DNA of 47,437 bases, taken from contig NZ_JARWOP010000206.1 of the NCBI RefSeq assembly GCF_029868745.1, positions 1 through 47,437 on the forward strand, given 5' to 3'. Numbering within the stretch: position 1 is the stretch's first letter; each line of letters begins with the position of its first letter. The position numbers and the translations under genes are program-made. Positions 9,743 to 18,619 of this stretch are shown here, piece after piece. The stretch is from Nocardia wallacei (lineage in GTDB: Bacteria; Actinomycetota; Actinomycetes; Mycobacteriales; Mycobacteriaceae). Below the pieces are notes generated by a model. The model was not told the origin of the DNA. It did no database searches and worked only from the letters and a program-made list of their open reading frames with translations.

Positions 9743-10480
9743 CTACGTGAGAACGTCCACCAGGACCGCGCCCGCGCACACGACGACCACCACCGCCAGC
9801 GCGATCGCGTCGCGCCGGCCGGGCCCGGCGGGGTGCGCGGTGAGCTGCCCGGTGCCGCCGCGCGCGGTGATGGCCTCGCCCAGTTCCCCGGCCCGGCGGG
9901 TGGCGACGGCCATGGCGGCGGTCAGGATGTCCAGCAGCGGGTTCACCGCCGCACGTTGCAGCGCCGAATCCTTGGGCCGCAGTCTGCGGGCGGCCCGCAG
10001 CACCCGCATCTCGTCCAGCAGCAGGGGCAGGCCGCGCAGCGTGAGCGCCACGACGACGGCCCACTCGTCCACCGGGATACGCAGTTTCCGCAGGGGCGCG
10101 CCCAAGGTCGCGAGCGCCGGGGCGATCTCACCCATCGGCGTGGTCCAGGCGATCAGGAACGACGTGGTCACCAGGACCAGGCCGAACACCACCACCTGCG
10201 CGTACCGCAGCACGGCCGCGCCGCCGACCGGAACATTGACCAGCGCCCCGACCAGCAGCATGGCCCAGAACCACCATGGCAGCCGCGGCAACGTCCCCAG
10301 CGGCAGCCGCGCCACCAGCCCGACGACCACCAGGAACAGCACCGTCATGCCGATCACCGGCCACGACGGCAGCACCATCAGCAGCACGCTGATCAGGAAC
10401 GCCGCGATCATCTTCGTCCCGGCCCACATCCGGTGCACGGGACTGTCGACCGGAACCTGGCGCAGCAGCACGGTACTCAT
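9743..10480 (-). CDS. ECF transporter transmembrane coupling protein EcfT/CbiQ-like (Rv2325c-type)
   Basis: A 245-residue integral membrane protein with about five hydrophobic segments (near 25-45, 47-65, 70-90, 95-115 and the C-terminus). The cytoplasmic coupling helices carry the paired Ala-Arg signatures (RAARRLRP and AITARGG) that couple EcfT to its ATPases. It overlaps the stop of the upstream S-A-A' fusion by ATGA, which fixes this start and implies coupled translation. The pair matches M. tuberculosis Rv2325c/Rv2326c. The substrate is not indicated; no vitamin or metal riboswitch is visible. Confidence 0.85.
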   Translation of the reverse strand: MSTVLLRQVPVDSPVHRMWAGTKMIAAFLISVLLMVLPSWPVIGMTVLFLVVVGLVARLPLGTLPRLPWWFWAMLLVGALVNVPVGGAAVLRYAQVVVFGLVLVTTSFLIAWTTPMGEIAPALATLGAPLRKLRIPVDEWAVVVALTLRGLPLLLDEMRVLRAARRLRPKDSALQRAAVNPLLDILTAAMAVATRRAGELGEAITARGGTGQLTAHPAGPGRRDAIALAVVVVVCAGAVLVDVLT

Positions 10481-12615
10481 GAGGGATCTCCGGGTGCTTC
10501 GGGGCGCTGGATGTGCAGCCGTGCGAAGGTGGCGGTCGGCTCGGCGGCCGACTCGGGGCGCTGCTCGCCGGTCGCGGCGACCGAGTGCGGCGCGGTCTCC
10601 AGGATGCGACCCGACCGCAGATGCACGGTGCGGTCGCACACGGCCGCCATATCGGCGACGTCGTGCGAGATGACGATCAGGGTCAACCCGGAATCCCGCA
10701 GGCGGGCAAGCAGTTCCACGACCTCGGCGCGGCCCTCCGGATCCAGTCCGGCCAGCGGCTCGTCCAGCACCACGACCTGCGGCCGGGCCGCCACGATCGC
10801 GGCCAGCACGACCCGCTTGGCCTGCCCGCCGGACAGCGATTCGATGGACCGTGAGGCCAGCATCCGGTCCAGGCCCACCGCGTCGAGCGCCCGCCCGACC
10901 GCGCCGGAACCGGTTCCGCTGCCGCCCCAGTCCTCGATCTCCGCACCGACGGTCTGGCGCTGAAGTTGCAGTCGGGAATGCTGGAAGGCCAGCTCGACGG
11001 CCCCGATCCGGCGATGCACCGGCCGGGTCCGGGTGGGCTCGCGCAGCGTGCAGGTGCCGGCGGTCGGGACGATCAGCCCGGCCATGATCCAGGCCAGCGT
11101 CGACTTGCCGGAACCGTTGCCGCCCACCACCAGCAGCGCCTCGCCGCGGCGCACCGCGAGATCGACGCCGTGCAGCGCCGCGGCCGACCACGGCGTGCCG
11201 CGGTTGTAGGTGTGCCGGACCCCGCGCAACTCCAGCAGCGGTTCGCCCATCGGCCGGCGGCGGGCATCACGGACCGGCCGCGGCCAGGCCGGCAACCGCT
11301 CGACCTGACGTCCGCCCGACAGGTGCACGACCCGGTCCGCGGCCGCCGCGTCGGCCTCGTGATGCGTGACCAGGACGACCGCCATCCCATGCCGCTGGGG
11401 CAGTGCCGCGAGCAGGGCGACCAGTTCGCGGCGGCCGTCGGGATCGATCATCGAGGTGGCCTCGTCGGCGATGAGCAGCGCGGGTTTGCGGGCGAGGGCG
11501 GCGGCGACGGCCAGGCGCTGCTGCTGCCCGCCGGACAGCGTCGCGGTCTCGGCCCGGCCGAGCGCGCCCAGACCGACCTCGTGCAGCAGCGCCTCGACAT
11601 CGACCTGCGCGGCGAGTTCGGGCGGCAGCCCCCACACCACGTCGTCGGCGACCAGCACGCCCAGCGTCTGACTCTCGGGCCGCTGCAATACCAGTGCGGT
11701 GCCGCCGAGCACGCCCAGCCCGGCCGATCCGGGCCGTTCCACGGTCCCGCCGGTAGGCGGGCGTCCGGCCAGCACCCGGGTCAGCGTCGATTTGCCCGAC
11801 CCGTTGTGCCCGACCACGGCGACGAATTCGCCGACTCGCACGGTGAGGTCGATCCCGGCCAGCGCCTCGGTCCGCGCGCCCGGATAGCGGAACGACACGT
11901 CGCGCAGCGTCACCGGCAGCGGCTGAACCGGCCGGTCGTCGACCGGTGCGTCGAGCCGGTCCACGCCGGGCAGCCAGGCCAGCCGGTCCAGCACCGAACC
12001 CAGCGCGTACCAGGAGAAGATCGCGGTCGCCACCATGCCGCCCAGCACACCGGCGCCGACGAAGACCCACCACCAGCGCAGTATCAGGTCGGCGACATCG
12101 GCGACGGCATGTCCGGCGCCGTCCAGCCGGGCCTGCCCAGCGAGGTTCTCGAACCCGCGCGACGCGTTGCGGATGTTGTCGAACAACAGGTTTCGTGCCG
12201 TGGAGAAGATCAGCAGCCAGCCCAGCACCACCGCGGACCAGATCAGTCCGGCGGCGAGCGAGAGTCCGAGCACCGCCGCCAGGCCGCCGCGACGCCGCTT
12301 GACGCTGCCGACGATGCCGCCCAGCGTCGCCGCGCTGACCACCGTGATCGCCGGTACCAGCCCGCCCGCGACGAACGTCACCAGCGTCGCCGCCACCGTC
12401 GTGGTGACGATGGCACGCAGGCGGTAGCGATGTGCGAGCAGGCCCAGCGGCACGGCGGCGACGAGATTCAGCGCCGCCGCGAACGGGATCACCGAACCCA
12501 GCGTCACGAGTCCGACGGTGACGCCGCCGAGCACCGCTCCGGTCGCCAGCTCGATGGGGCGCAGCGGACCGTGCACGGGCGTCGGCCCGGTGCCGGGCTG
12601 GGGTGGAGCGGTCAC
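10477..12615 (-). CDS. Fused ECF transporter S component and two ABC ATPases (Rv2326c-type)
   Basis: A 712-residue single-chain S-A-A' protein. Residues ~20-210 hold about six membrane segments resembling an ECF substrate-binding component. ABC domain 1 has Walker A GHNGSGKS (269-276), signature LSGGQQQR (360-367) and Walker B LLIADEA (380-386). ABC domain 2 has Walker A GGNGSGKS (498-505), signature LSGGQAKR (594-601) and DEPLAGLDP (618-626). All nucleotide-binding motifs look intact. With the EcfT protein downstream it forms a full energy-coupling-factor importer. The unusual fusion also occurs as Rv2326c (697 residues). Substrate unknown. The start is GTG. Confidence 0.85.
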   Translation of the reverse strand: MTAPPQPGTGPTPVHGPLRPIELATGAVLGGVTVGLVTLGSVIPFAAALNLVAAVPLGLLAHRYRLRAIVTTTVAATLVTFVAGGLVPAITVVSAATLGGIVGSVKRRRGGLAAVLGLSLAAGLIWSAVVLGWLLIFSTARNLLFDNIRNASRGFENLAGQARLDGAGHAVADVADLILRWWWVFVGAGVLGGMVATAIFSWYALGSVLDRLAWLPGVDRLDAPVDDRPVQPLPVTLRDVSFRYPGARTEALAGIDLTVRVGEFVAVVGHNGSGKSTLTRVLAGRPPTGGTVERPGSAGLGVLGGTALVLQRPESQTLGVLVADDVVWGLPPELAAQVDVEALLHEVGLGALGRAETATLSGGQQQRLAVAAALARKPALLIADEATSMIDPDGRRELVALLAALPQRHGMAVVLVTHHEADAAAADRVVHLSGGRQVERLPAWPRPVRDARRRPMGEPLLELRGVRHTYNRGTPWSAAALHGVDLAVRRGEALLVVGGNGSGKSTLAWIMAGLIVPTAGTCTLREPTRTRPVHRRIGAVELAFQHSRLQLQRQTVGAEIEDWGGSGTGSGAVGRALDAVGLDRMLASRSIESLSGGQAKRVVLAAIVAARPQVVVLDEPLAGLDPEGRAEVVELLARLRDSGLTLIVISHDVADMAAVCDRTVHLRSGRILETAPHSVAATGEQRPESAAEPTATFARLHIQRPEAPGDPS

Positions 12616-12670
12616 GGGTCAAGTCTGCCAGTTCGTTTCTGTGACATCTCTGGCATGAGCGCCGTCGAGG

Positions 12671-14134
12671 TCAAGAAGGCATTACGAGGTCGTAGTCGGC
12701 GGGGTTCAGCCGTCGGGTGCGCAGTCGGTAGGAGGTGACGGTGCCGGGCCAGTTGTTGGTGATGCGCCCGGCGGCGTCGCGGTACCAGCTGCTGCAACCG
12801 GTCCACGGCGTGCGTTGCAGGCGGCGCTGGGTGTGGTCGTCGAACTCGCGCGCGACCGCGGCCCGGACCTCGAGCCCGCGGCCGGGATGCGCGGCGAGGT
12901 AGGCGAGGGCTTGGCGGATGTAGCGGGCCTGGCATTCGATCATGTAGACGATGGAGCCGATACCGAGGTTGGTGTTGGGCCCGTACATCAGGAACAGATT
13001 GGGGAACCCGGGCACCGCCATGCCGAGGTAGGCGCGGGCGCCGCCGGTCCACGCCCGATCCAGTTCCGCCCCGCCGCGCCCGGTGATCCGCATGGGCCAG
13101 AGGAATTCGCTGCCCTTGAAGCCGGTGCCGTAGACGATCACGTCGGCGGGATGCACCTCCCCGTCCGTGGTGCGGACCCCGCCGGGCACGATCTCGGCGA
13201 TCCCGGTCGTCACCACGTCGACATTCGGCTGGGTGAGCGCCGGGTAGTACTCGTTGGAGAACAGCACGCGCTTGCACAGCACCGGGTAGTCGGGTGTGAG
13301 TTCGGCGCGCAGTTCCGGATCGGGCACGTCGCGGCGCAGCGCGCGGTGGCCGAGCCAGGTGGCGATCCGCCGGATGGGCGGGAACGTCGCCAGGCCCAGC
13401 GAGAGGAATTCCAGGAAGCACCACACCCACAGCCGCTGCGCCAGGCGCAGGCCCGGCACGTGCCGGAACAGGGCGTGGTGCACGGGCCGGTACTCCCGGT
13501 CGGTGCGACGCACCACCCAGGCCGCCGTGCGCTGGAACAGCGTCAACCGCGCCACCTCCGGCTGAATAGCGGGCACGAATTGGATTGCGCTGGCCCCGGT
13601 TCCGATTACGGCGACGCGTTTGCCGGTCAGTTCCACCGAGTGGTCCCACAGCGCCGAATGAAAGGAGGGACCCGCGAAGGTCTCGCGTCCGGGGATGTCG
13701 GGCAGTCGCGGCCGCGACAGCTGCCCGACCGCGGAGACGACCACGTCGGCGGTGTACACCGCGCCGTCGGCGGTGCGCACGGTCCACCGTCCGGCGGCTT
13801 CGTCGAAGGCGGCCTCGGTGACCTCGACCCCGAACCGGATCCGCTCGAGCAGCCCGTGCTTGCGGGCGATCGCGCGCAGATAGTTGTGGATGTCGGTGCG
13901 CCCGGAATAGCGATGCGGCCAGTCCGGCCGCGGCTCGAACGAGAACGAGTACAGCGGCGAGGGTACGTCGCAGGCCGCGCCGGGATAGGTGTTCTCCCGC
14001 CAGACCCCGCCCAGGTCGGCGGCGCGTTCCAGAATGGTGAACGCGCCGAACCCGTTGCGCTGCAGTTCCAGTGCCATGCCCAGGCCACCGAATCCGGCGC
14101 CGATGATGATGACCGACGGCGTTGTCGCGGGCAT
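12671..14134 (-). CDS. Baeyer-Villiger-type flavin monooxygenase
   Basis: A 487-residue FAD- and NADPH-dependent monooxygenase. The FAD motif GAGFGG is at 12-17, a Baeyer-Villiger fingerprint variant FAGPSFHSALWD at 153-164, the NADPH motif GTGASA at 178-183 and YGTGFKG further on. Such enzymes insert oxygen into ketones or oxidise heteroatoms. The fingerprint ends in WD rather than the classical WP, as in many actinobacterial group members. The ATG at 14134 is preferred over one 15 bases upstream because GAGGAG lies 8 bases before it. The gene is divergent from an AraC regulator across an 85-base gap, the same layout as mymA and virS in M. tuberculosis, so regulation by that neighbour is likely. 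Confidence 0.87.
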   Translation of the reverse strand: MPATTPSVIIIGAGFGGLGMALELQRNGFGAFTILERAADLGGVWRENTYPGAACDVPSPLYSFSFEPRPDWPHRYSGRTDIHNYLRAIARKHGLLERIRFGVEVTEAAFDEAAGRWTVRTADGAVYTADVVVSAVGQLSRPRLPDIPGRETFAGPSFHSALWDHSVELTGKRVAVIGTGASAIQFVPAIQPEVARLTLFQRTAAWVVRRTDREYRPVHHALFRHVPGLRLAQRLWVWCFLEFLSLGLATFPPIRRIATWLGHRALRRDVPDPELRAELTPDYPVLCKRVLFSNEYYPALTQPNVDVVTTGIAEIVPGGVRTTDGEVHPADVIVYGTGFKGSEFLWPMRITGRGGAELDRAWTGGARAYLGMAVPGFPNLFLMYGPNTNLGIGSIVYMIECQARYIRQALAYLAAHPGRGLEVRAAVAREFDDHTQRRLQRTPWTGCSSWYRDAAGRITNNWPGTVTSYRLRTRRLNPADYDLVMPS

Positions 14135-14207
14135 TGTGGTGCTCCTCACATCATGCTTCTCATCCTTACTGTAGGGAGGGTCGGCGAACTAGATCGACAT
14201 ATTCGGC

Positions 14208-14213
14208 CATAAT
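14208..14213 (+). promoter_or_regulatory. Leaderless -10 element for the AraC regulator
   Basis: CATAAT ends six bases before the ATG at 14220 and no ribosome-binding site lies between. The -35 region is weak, which would suit a promoter needing an activator. The element sits in the 85-base divergent gap shared with the monooxygenase. Confidence 0.45.
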
Positions 14214-14219
14214 CGCGGT

Positions 14220-15317
14220 ATGGCAACCGTGCAGCACCCCGGCATTCGCAACTGGGACTTCCCGCGTGGGGTGGCGAGCGTGGCGCTGATGGTCGGCTAC
14301 GCCCGCGAGCACGGCCTGCCCGCCGCACGCATGCTGCGGGGCACGGGACTGTCCGAGCGCGTCCTCGCCAACCCGGACGTACAGATCGACGCGCATACCG
14401 AGCTGGCGGTGGTCCGCAATCTGGTGCGGGCGCTGGCCGAGGACCGTCCGGCGCTGGGCGTCGAGGTGGGCCGCCGCTATCGCATCACCACGTTCGGCAT
14501 CTTCGGCTTCGCCTGCGTGTCGAGTCCCACACTGGGCGAGGCGATCTCGTTCGCGCTGCGTTTCCTGGAGCTGAGCTTCACCTTCTGCATCCCCGTAACC
14601 CGCTGGGAGCCGGAGGAATTCGTCGCCGACATCCACGACGAGCTGGTGCCCGCCGACGTCCGGCGGTTCCTGGTCGAGCGTGATGTGCTCGCCATGCACC
14701 AGGTGATGACGGATCTGCTGGGGCGCCCGCTGGAACTCATTCGCGCCGAATTCGACTATCCCGAGCCCGATTACGCGGATCAGCTGGCCGAGATCATTGG
14801 GGTGCGCCCGCGGTTCGGGCAGCCGCGGAACCTGTTCTCGCTTCCGCCCGAGATCCTGGAACAGCCACTGCCGCAGGCCAACGAGCACACCTGGGCGATG
14901 TGCCTGGCCCAGTGCCGGGACCTGGTGCACCGGCGGCGGGCCCGCACCGGTATCGCCGCCGAGGTCCGGGAGCGGCTGATGCCGCGCGGCGGGGCCGACG
15001 GCTTCGCCGCACCGCCCGGAATCGACGCCGTGGCACGCGATCTCAACATGAGCACCCGCACCCTGCGCCGCCACCTCGACACCGCGGGCACCAGCTACCG
15101 CGCCCTGCTGGACGAGGTGCGCCGGGCGCTGGCGGAGGAGATGCTCACGGCCACACCGCTGTCGGTGAGCGATGTGGCGATCCGGCTGGGTTACGCGGAG
15201 GCTTCGACGTTCATCTACGCGTTCAAGCGCTGGACCGGCACCACGCCGTCGGCGTACCGCCGCGAGCGGGTGGCGGCCAACGGGCTGGCCGCCGGGTCGC
15301 CGTCACGCCGATTCTGA
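14220..15317 (+). CDS. AraC/XylS-family transcriptional regulator (VirS/OruR-like)
   Basis: A 365-residue regulator. The N-terminal two-thirds resemble the arabinose-binding-like ligand domain of the OruR/VirS group (SVALMVGYAREHGL near the start, then RYRITTFGIFGFACVSSPTLGEA). The C-terminal ~85 residues hold the double helix-turn-helix: LNMSTRTLRRHL for the first helix pair and VAIRLGYAEASTFIYAFKRWTGTTPSAYR for the second, split here only for description. It is divergent from the Baeyer-Villiger monooxygenase and most likely controls it in response to a hydrophobic effector. The -10 element directly before the ATG implies a leaderless mRNA. Confidence 0.9.
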   Translation: MATVQHPGIRNWDFPRGVASVALMVGYAREHGLPAARMLRGTGLSERVLANPDVQIDAHTELAVVRNLVRALAEDRPALGVEVGRRYRITTFGIFGFACVSSPTLGEAISFALRFLELSFTFCIPVTRWEPEEFVADIHDELVPADVRRFLVERDVLAMHQVMTDLLGRPLELIRAEFDYPEPDYADQLAEIIGVRPRFGQPRNLFSLPPEILEQPLPQANEHTWAMCLAQCRDLVHRRRARTGIAAEVRERLMPRGGADGFAAPPGIDAVARDLNMSTRTLRRHLDTAGTSYRALLDEVRRALAEEMLTATPLSVSDVAIRLGYAEASTFIYAFKRWTGTTPSAYRRERVAANGLAAGSPSRRF

Positions 15318-15333
15318 AGTGTCGCGGCGTAAT

Positions 15334-16113
15334 TCAGCGCGGCTGCACGCCGATCCGGCCGCCCATCGGGACGATTCGTACGATCGAGGTCAGCCGATGT
15401 CCGTCGACGGCGTGCAGGACCAGCGAGGGGTCGGGGCCGTAGTCGATGGGGACCTCTCCCGGAGTGCCCACCTCCCACTGCCCGCCGATCAGCGACGCCA
15501 CGCTGGGCGCGACCACCAGTTGCCGCCCGCCGAACAGCGTGGTCGCCATCGAATGCATATGCCCGGTGACGACGCCGACGATCCGGTCGTCGGCGGCGAC
15601 GATCTGCTCCAGGCGCTGCGGATTCGCCAGCCGGATCGGGTCGACCACCGTGCTGTACATGGGCATCGGCGGGTGGTGCAACGCGAGCAGTACCGCGGAG
15701 TCGGCGGGGGTGTCCCGCAGCAGGTCGGTCAGCCAGGCGTAGGTGTCGTCGGACAGTTCACCGCCGCTCTCGCCGGGGATGGTCGAATCCAGCAGCGCCA
15801 CGGTCAGCCCGTCCAGGCGCAGAGCCTGGTTGATGGGCTCGTAGGAGGGCGGTTGGCGCAGCAGCACTTCGCGCAGATTGGCGCGGTCGTCGTGGTTGCC
15901 CGGCAGCACCCACACCGGGACGTCGGCCCGCAGCGCGGCGCGGGCCTGCTCGAACTCCTCGGCCTTGCCGGAGTCGGTGATGTCGCCGGTGACCAGGATC
16001 GCGTCGGGCCGGTGCGGCAGGCCGGCGAGGTAGGCCATCACCCGCTCGACCCGCTCGGAGTTGTGTGTGTGCAGGTCGAAGTGGGTGTCGCTGAGCTGTG
16101 CCAACACAATCAT
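15334..16113 (-). CDS. cpdA: CpdA-like metallophosphodiesterase
   Basis: A 259-residue calcineurin-like phosphoesterase of the class III 3',5'-cyclic-nucleotide phosphodiesterase group. The metal-binding blocks are all present: D9 and H11 in SDTHFD, D44 in GDITD, N73-H74 in GNHDD, a histidine pair in LALHHPP and the final GHMHS. The length is that of CpdA/Rv0805 (about 270-320) without a long C-terminal extension. cAMP hydrolysis is the family expectation, though relatives also act on cell-wall and other phosphodiesters. The start ATG gives MIVLAQLSDTHFD, the normal N-terminus. It converges with the AraC gene 16 bases away. Confidence 0.85.
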   Translation of the reverse strand: MIVLAQLSDTHFDLHTHNSERVERVMAYLAGLPHRPDAILVTGDITDSGKAEEFEQARAALRADVPVWVLPGNHDDRANLREVLLRQPPSYEPINQALRLDGLTVALLDSTIPGESGGELSDDTYAWLTDLLRDTPADSAVLLALHHPPMPMYSTVVDPIRLANPQRLEQIVAADDRIVGVVTGHMHSMATTLFGGRQLVVAPSVASLIGGQWEVGTPGEVPIDYGPDPSLVLHAVDGHRLTSIVRIVPMGGRIGVQPR

Positions 16114-16190
16114 CGGCGTCCGCTTTCTCGTGGGAATCGCGCCGTTGCGCCCGGGCGTGCCTGGTCGGCACACCCATCCAGGGTAAATGG

Positions 16191-16940
16191 CTAGCGGCCG
16201 CCGAGTGCCTCGGCCGCCGGTGTGAGCGTGGTCTCGCCGACGGTCCAGAAATCCGGGCCGGGCGGGGCCTCCAGGTCGAGCACGGCCGGAGTCCGCCAGG
16301 GCGCGTCCAGTCGCAGCCGCCACGAATGCAGGTGGGTGCGCGGATATCGGCCGGACTTGTCGAACAGCGGATCGCCCGCGATCGGATGTCCGATCCAGGC
16401 CAGATGGACCCGGATCTGATGGCGTCGACCGGTGATCGGGCGGACCGCGAGCACCGTGTACTCGCCGGCGCGCAGCACGGTCGTGAATTCGGTGCGGGAC
16501 GGATAATTCTTGCCCGCCAACAGGTCTCGCTCGTCCACCTGCCAGCTCCCCGCACTGTGCGCGATGCTGTCGCGGGGCGCGGCGATCCGCACCCGGTTCT
16601 TGCGGCCCACGCTCAACGGCAGGTCGATGACGCCCTGGTCGGGCAGGCCGGTCGAGGCGGTGATCGCCAGATAGGTCTTGTCGGCCGTGCGCTTGGTGAA
16701 CTGCCGGGTGAGCTGTCCGTGCGCGCCGAGGTCCTTGGCCAGCAGCACCAGCCCCGAGGTCACCTTGTCGATGCGATGCACCGGATAGAGCGTCTCGCCG
16801 TGTTCGGCGGCCAGTTCGACGATGTCGGTGTCGTGCCGCTCGCCGGTCACCGAGATCCCGCCGGGTTTGTTCAGCGCGAGGATCGCGGCGTCCTCCTCGA
16901 GCAGGCACCGTTCTCGCAACTGTGGCCATCGCGTATCCAC
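16191..16940 (-). CDS. RluA-family pseudouridine synthase
   Basis: A 249-residue RluA-type synthase that converts uridine to pseudouridine in rRNA or tRNA. The catalytic Asp is D58 in the HRIDKVTSG motif, with NKPGG before it (residues 24-28) and RPITGRRHQIRVHLA forming the later RNA-binding strand. No N-terminal S4 domain is seen. The GTG at 16940 is chosen because GGGTGAGGG lies just upstream; longer in-frame starts would run into the divergent ansP promoter. Position specificity cannot be told. Confidence 0.85.
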   Translation of the reverse strand: MDTRWPQLRERCLLEEDAAILALNKPGGISVTGERHDTDIVELAAEHGETLYPVHRIDKVTSGLVLLAKDLGAHGQLTRQFTKRTADKTYLAITASTGLPDQGVIDLPLSVGRKNRVRIAAPRDSIAHSAGSWQVDERDLLAGKNYPSRTEFTTVLRAGEYTVLAVRPITGRRHQIRVHLAWIGHPIAGDPLFDKSGRYPRTHLHSWRLRLDAPWRTPAVLDLEAPPGPDFWTVGETTLTPAAEALGGR

Positions 16941-16996
16941 GGCCCTCACCCTAAGGTGCGCCCCGCGATGATTTACCGTAACGTCACTTACCGCTG

Positions 16997-17025
16997 TTGA
17001 ATGAACCGCTACATGACGGTACATT
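16997..17025 (+). promoter_or_regulatory. Promoter for the AnsP-like permease
   Basis: TTGAAT (16997-17002), a 17-base spacer and TACATT (17020-17025) lie in an AT-richer patch 35 bases before the ATG. This leaves a short leader with a TTAGG ribosome-binding site. Confidence 0.5.
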
Positions 17026-17059
17026 ATTGCGCGACATGATTTGACTCACAGTTAGGCCC

Positions 17060-18619
17060 ATGGTCATGGCTTCAGTCCGGCGACCTGTGGAACTGTCGGC
17101 GCTGGCGGATGCGTTGCACGCGGAAGATGCCGGGTATCGAAGATCCCTGCACGCGCGGCAGCTGCAGATGATCGCGATCGGTGGCGTCATCGGGACCGGG
17201 CTGTTTCTAGGCGCGGGCGGGCGGCTGGCGGGCGCCGGGCCAGGGTTGTTCCTGGTGTACGCCGTGTGCGGCATCTTCGTGTTCTTCATTCTGCGTGCGC
17301 TCGGTGAGCTGGTGTTGCACCGGCCCTCGGCCGGCTCCTTCGTGTCCTACGCGCGCGAATTCTACGGCGAGAAACTGGCTTTCGCGGTCGGATGGACCTA
17401 TTTCTTCCACTGGTGCATGACCGGAATTGTCGACATCACGGCCATCGCCACGTATTTCCGATATTGGGGCGCGTTCGAGGCTGTGCCGCACTGGCTGCTC
17501 GCGCTGCTCGCACTGGTCGCGGTGGTATGCACCAATCTGATCTCGGTGCGCTGGTTCGGCGAACTGGAGTTCTGGGTCGCGCTCATCAAAGTCGTTGCGC
17601 TGGTCGGTTTCCTGGTGATCGGCACGGTCTTCCTGGCCGGGCGGTTCACGATCCACGGCGAGCACACCGGCGTGGGCGTGCTGACCGAACACGGCGGACT
17701 GTTCCCCACCGGAGCGCTGCCGCTGATCACCGTGACGACGGGTGTCGTATTCGCTTACGCCGCAGTCGAACTGGTCGGGATCGCGGCGGGGGAGACGCGC
17801 AACCCCGAGGAGGTCATGCCGCGCGCCATCAACTCGGTGATCACCCGCATCGCCGTCTTCTACGTCGGCTCCCTGATCCTGCTCGGACTGTTGTTGCCCT
17901 ACACCGCCTTTCGTGCGGGAGAGAGCCCGTTCGTGACCTTCTTCGCGGGCATCGGCCTGCCCGCCGCCGGTACGGTCATGAACCTGATCGTGCTGACCGC
18001 GGCGTTCTCCAGCCTCAACGCCGGTCTCTATTCGACCGGCCGAATCCTGCGTTCCATGTCGATGAACGGCAGCGCCCCGGGCTTCGCGGCGCGGATGTCG
18101 CGCAGCGGCGTGCCGTACGTCGGCATCCTCGCCACCGGCGCGATCGCCCTGATCGGGGTGGGGCTCGACGCGGTGGTGCCGAATCAGGCGTTCGAGATCG
18201 TGCTGAACGTGTCGGCGCTCGGCACCATCGTGTCGTGGACGGTGGTGCTGCTCTGCCAGTTGCGGTTGTGGTACCGATGGCGGCAGGGCGTGGCGTATCG
18301 CCCGAAGTTCCGGCTGCCCGGCACGCCGTACACGAGCATCTCGGCGCTGATCTTCCTCGCGGCCGTGGTGGCGCTGATGGCCTTCGGCGGCACCCCGGTG
18401 CAGCGCACGGCGGTGCTGGCGCTGGTCGCGGTGCTCGGTCCCGCCCTGATCTGCGGGTGGTTCCTCGCGCGCCGGAAAGTGCTGCGCATAGCGGAGATTC
18501 GGCACGGCCACGCCGGGCAGTTCCCTGTGCTGGCCGAACGGCCGTGGCCGGGCCGCCCGGAGGAGCCGGAGGTCATCGTCGAGGAACCTCGCGGCAAGTT
18601 CCCGGAGGACCGGGTCTAG
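17060..18619 (+). CDS. ansP: L-asparagine permease-like amino-acid transporter (AnsP-type, APC superfamily)
   Basis: A 519-residue, 12-helix amino-acid permease of the AAT family. The N-terminal signature [19 protein letters not shown] lies in helix 1. Blocks such as [27 protein letters not shown] and [12 protein letters not shown] closely resemble mycobacterial AnsP1/AnsP2 as I know them. It should import asparagine or a related amino acid with protons. A charged C-terminal tail (~30 residues, many Glu/Pro/Arg) lies in the cytoplasm. Its stop codon shares the tetranucleotide CTAG with the stop of the convergent WS/DGAT gene, so the two genes overlap by four bases. Confidence 0.85.
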   Translation: MVMASVRRPVELSALADALHAEDAGYRRSLHARQLQMIAIGGVIGTGLFLGAGGRLAGAGPGLFLVYAVCGIFVFFILRALGELVLHRPSAGSFVSYAREFYGEKLAFAVGWTYFFHWCMTGIVDITAIATYFRYWGAFEAVPHWLLALLALVAVVCTNLISVRWFGELEFWVALIKVVALVGFLVIGTVFLAGRFTIHGEHTGVGVLTEHGGLFPTGALPLITVTTGVVFAYAAVELVGIAAGETRNPEEVMPRAINSVITRIAVFYVGSLILLGLLLPYTAFRAGESPFVTFFAGIGLPAAGTVMNLIVLTAAFSSLNAGLYSTGRILRSMSMNGSAPGFAARMSRSGVPYVGILATGAIALIGVGLDAVVPNQAFEIVLNVSALGTIVSWTVVLLCQLRLWYRWRQGVAYRPKFRLPGTPYTSISALIFLAAVVALMAFGGTPVQRTAVLALVAVLGPALICGWFLARRKVLRIAEIRHGHAGQFPVLAERPWPGRPEEPEVIVEEPRGKFPEDRV

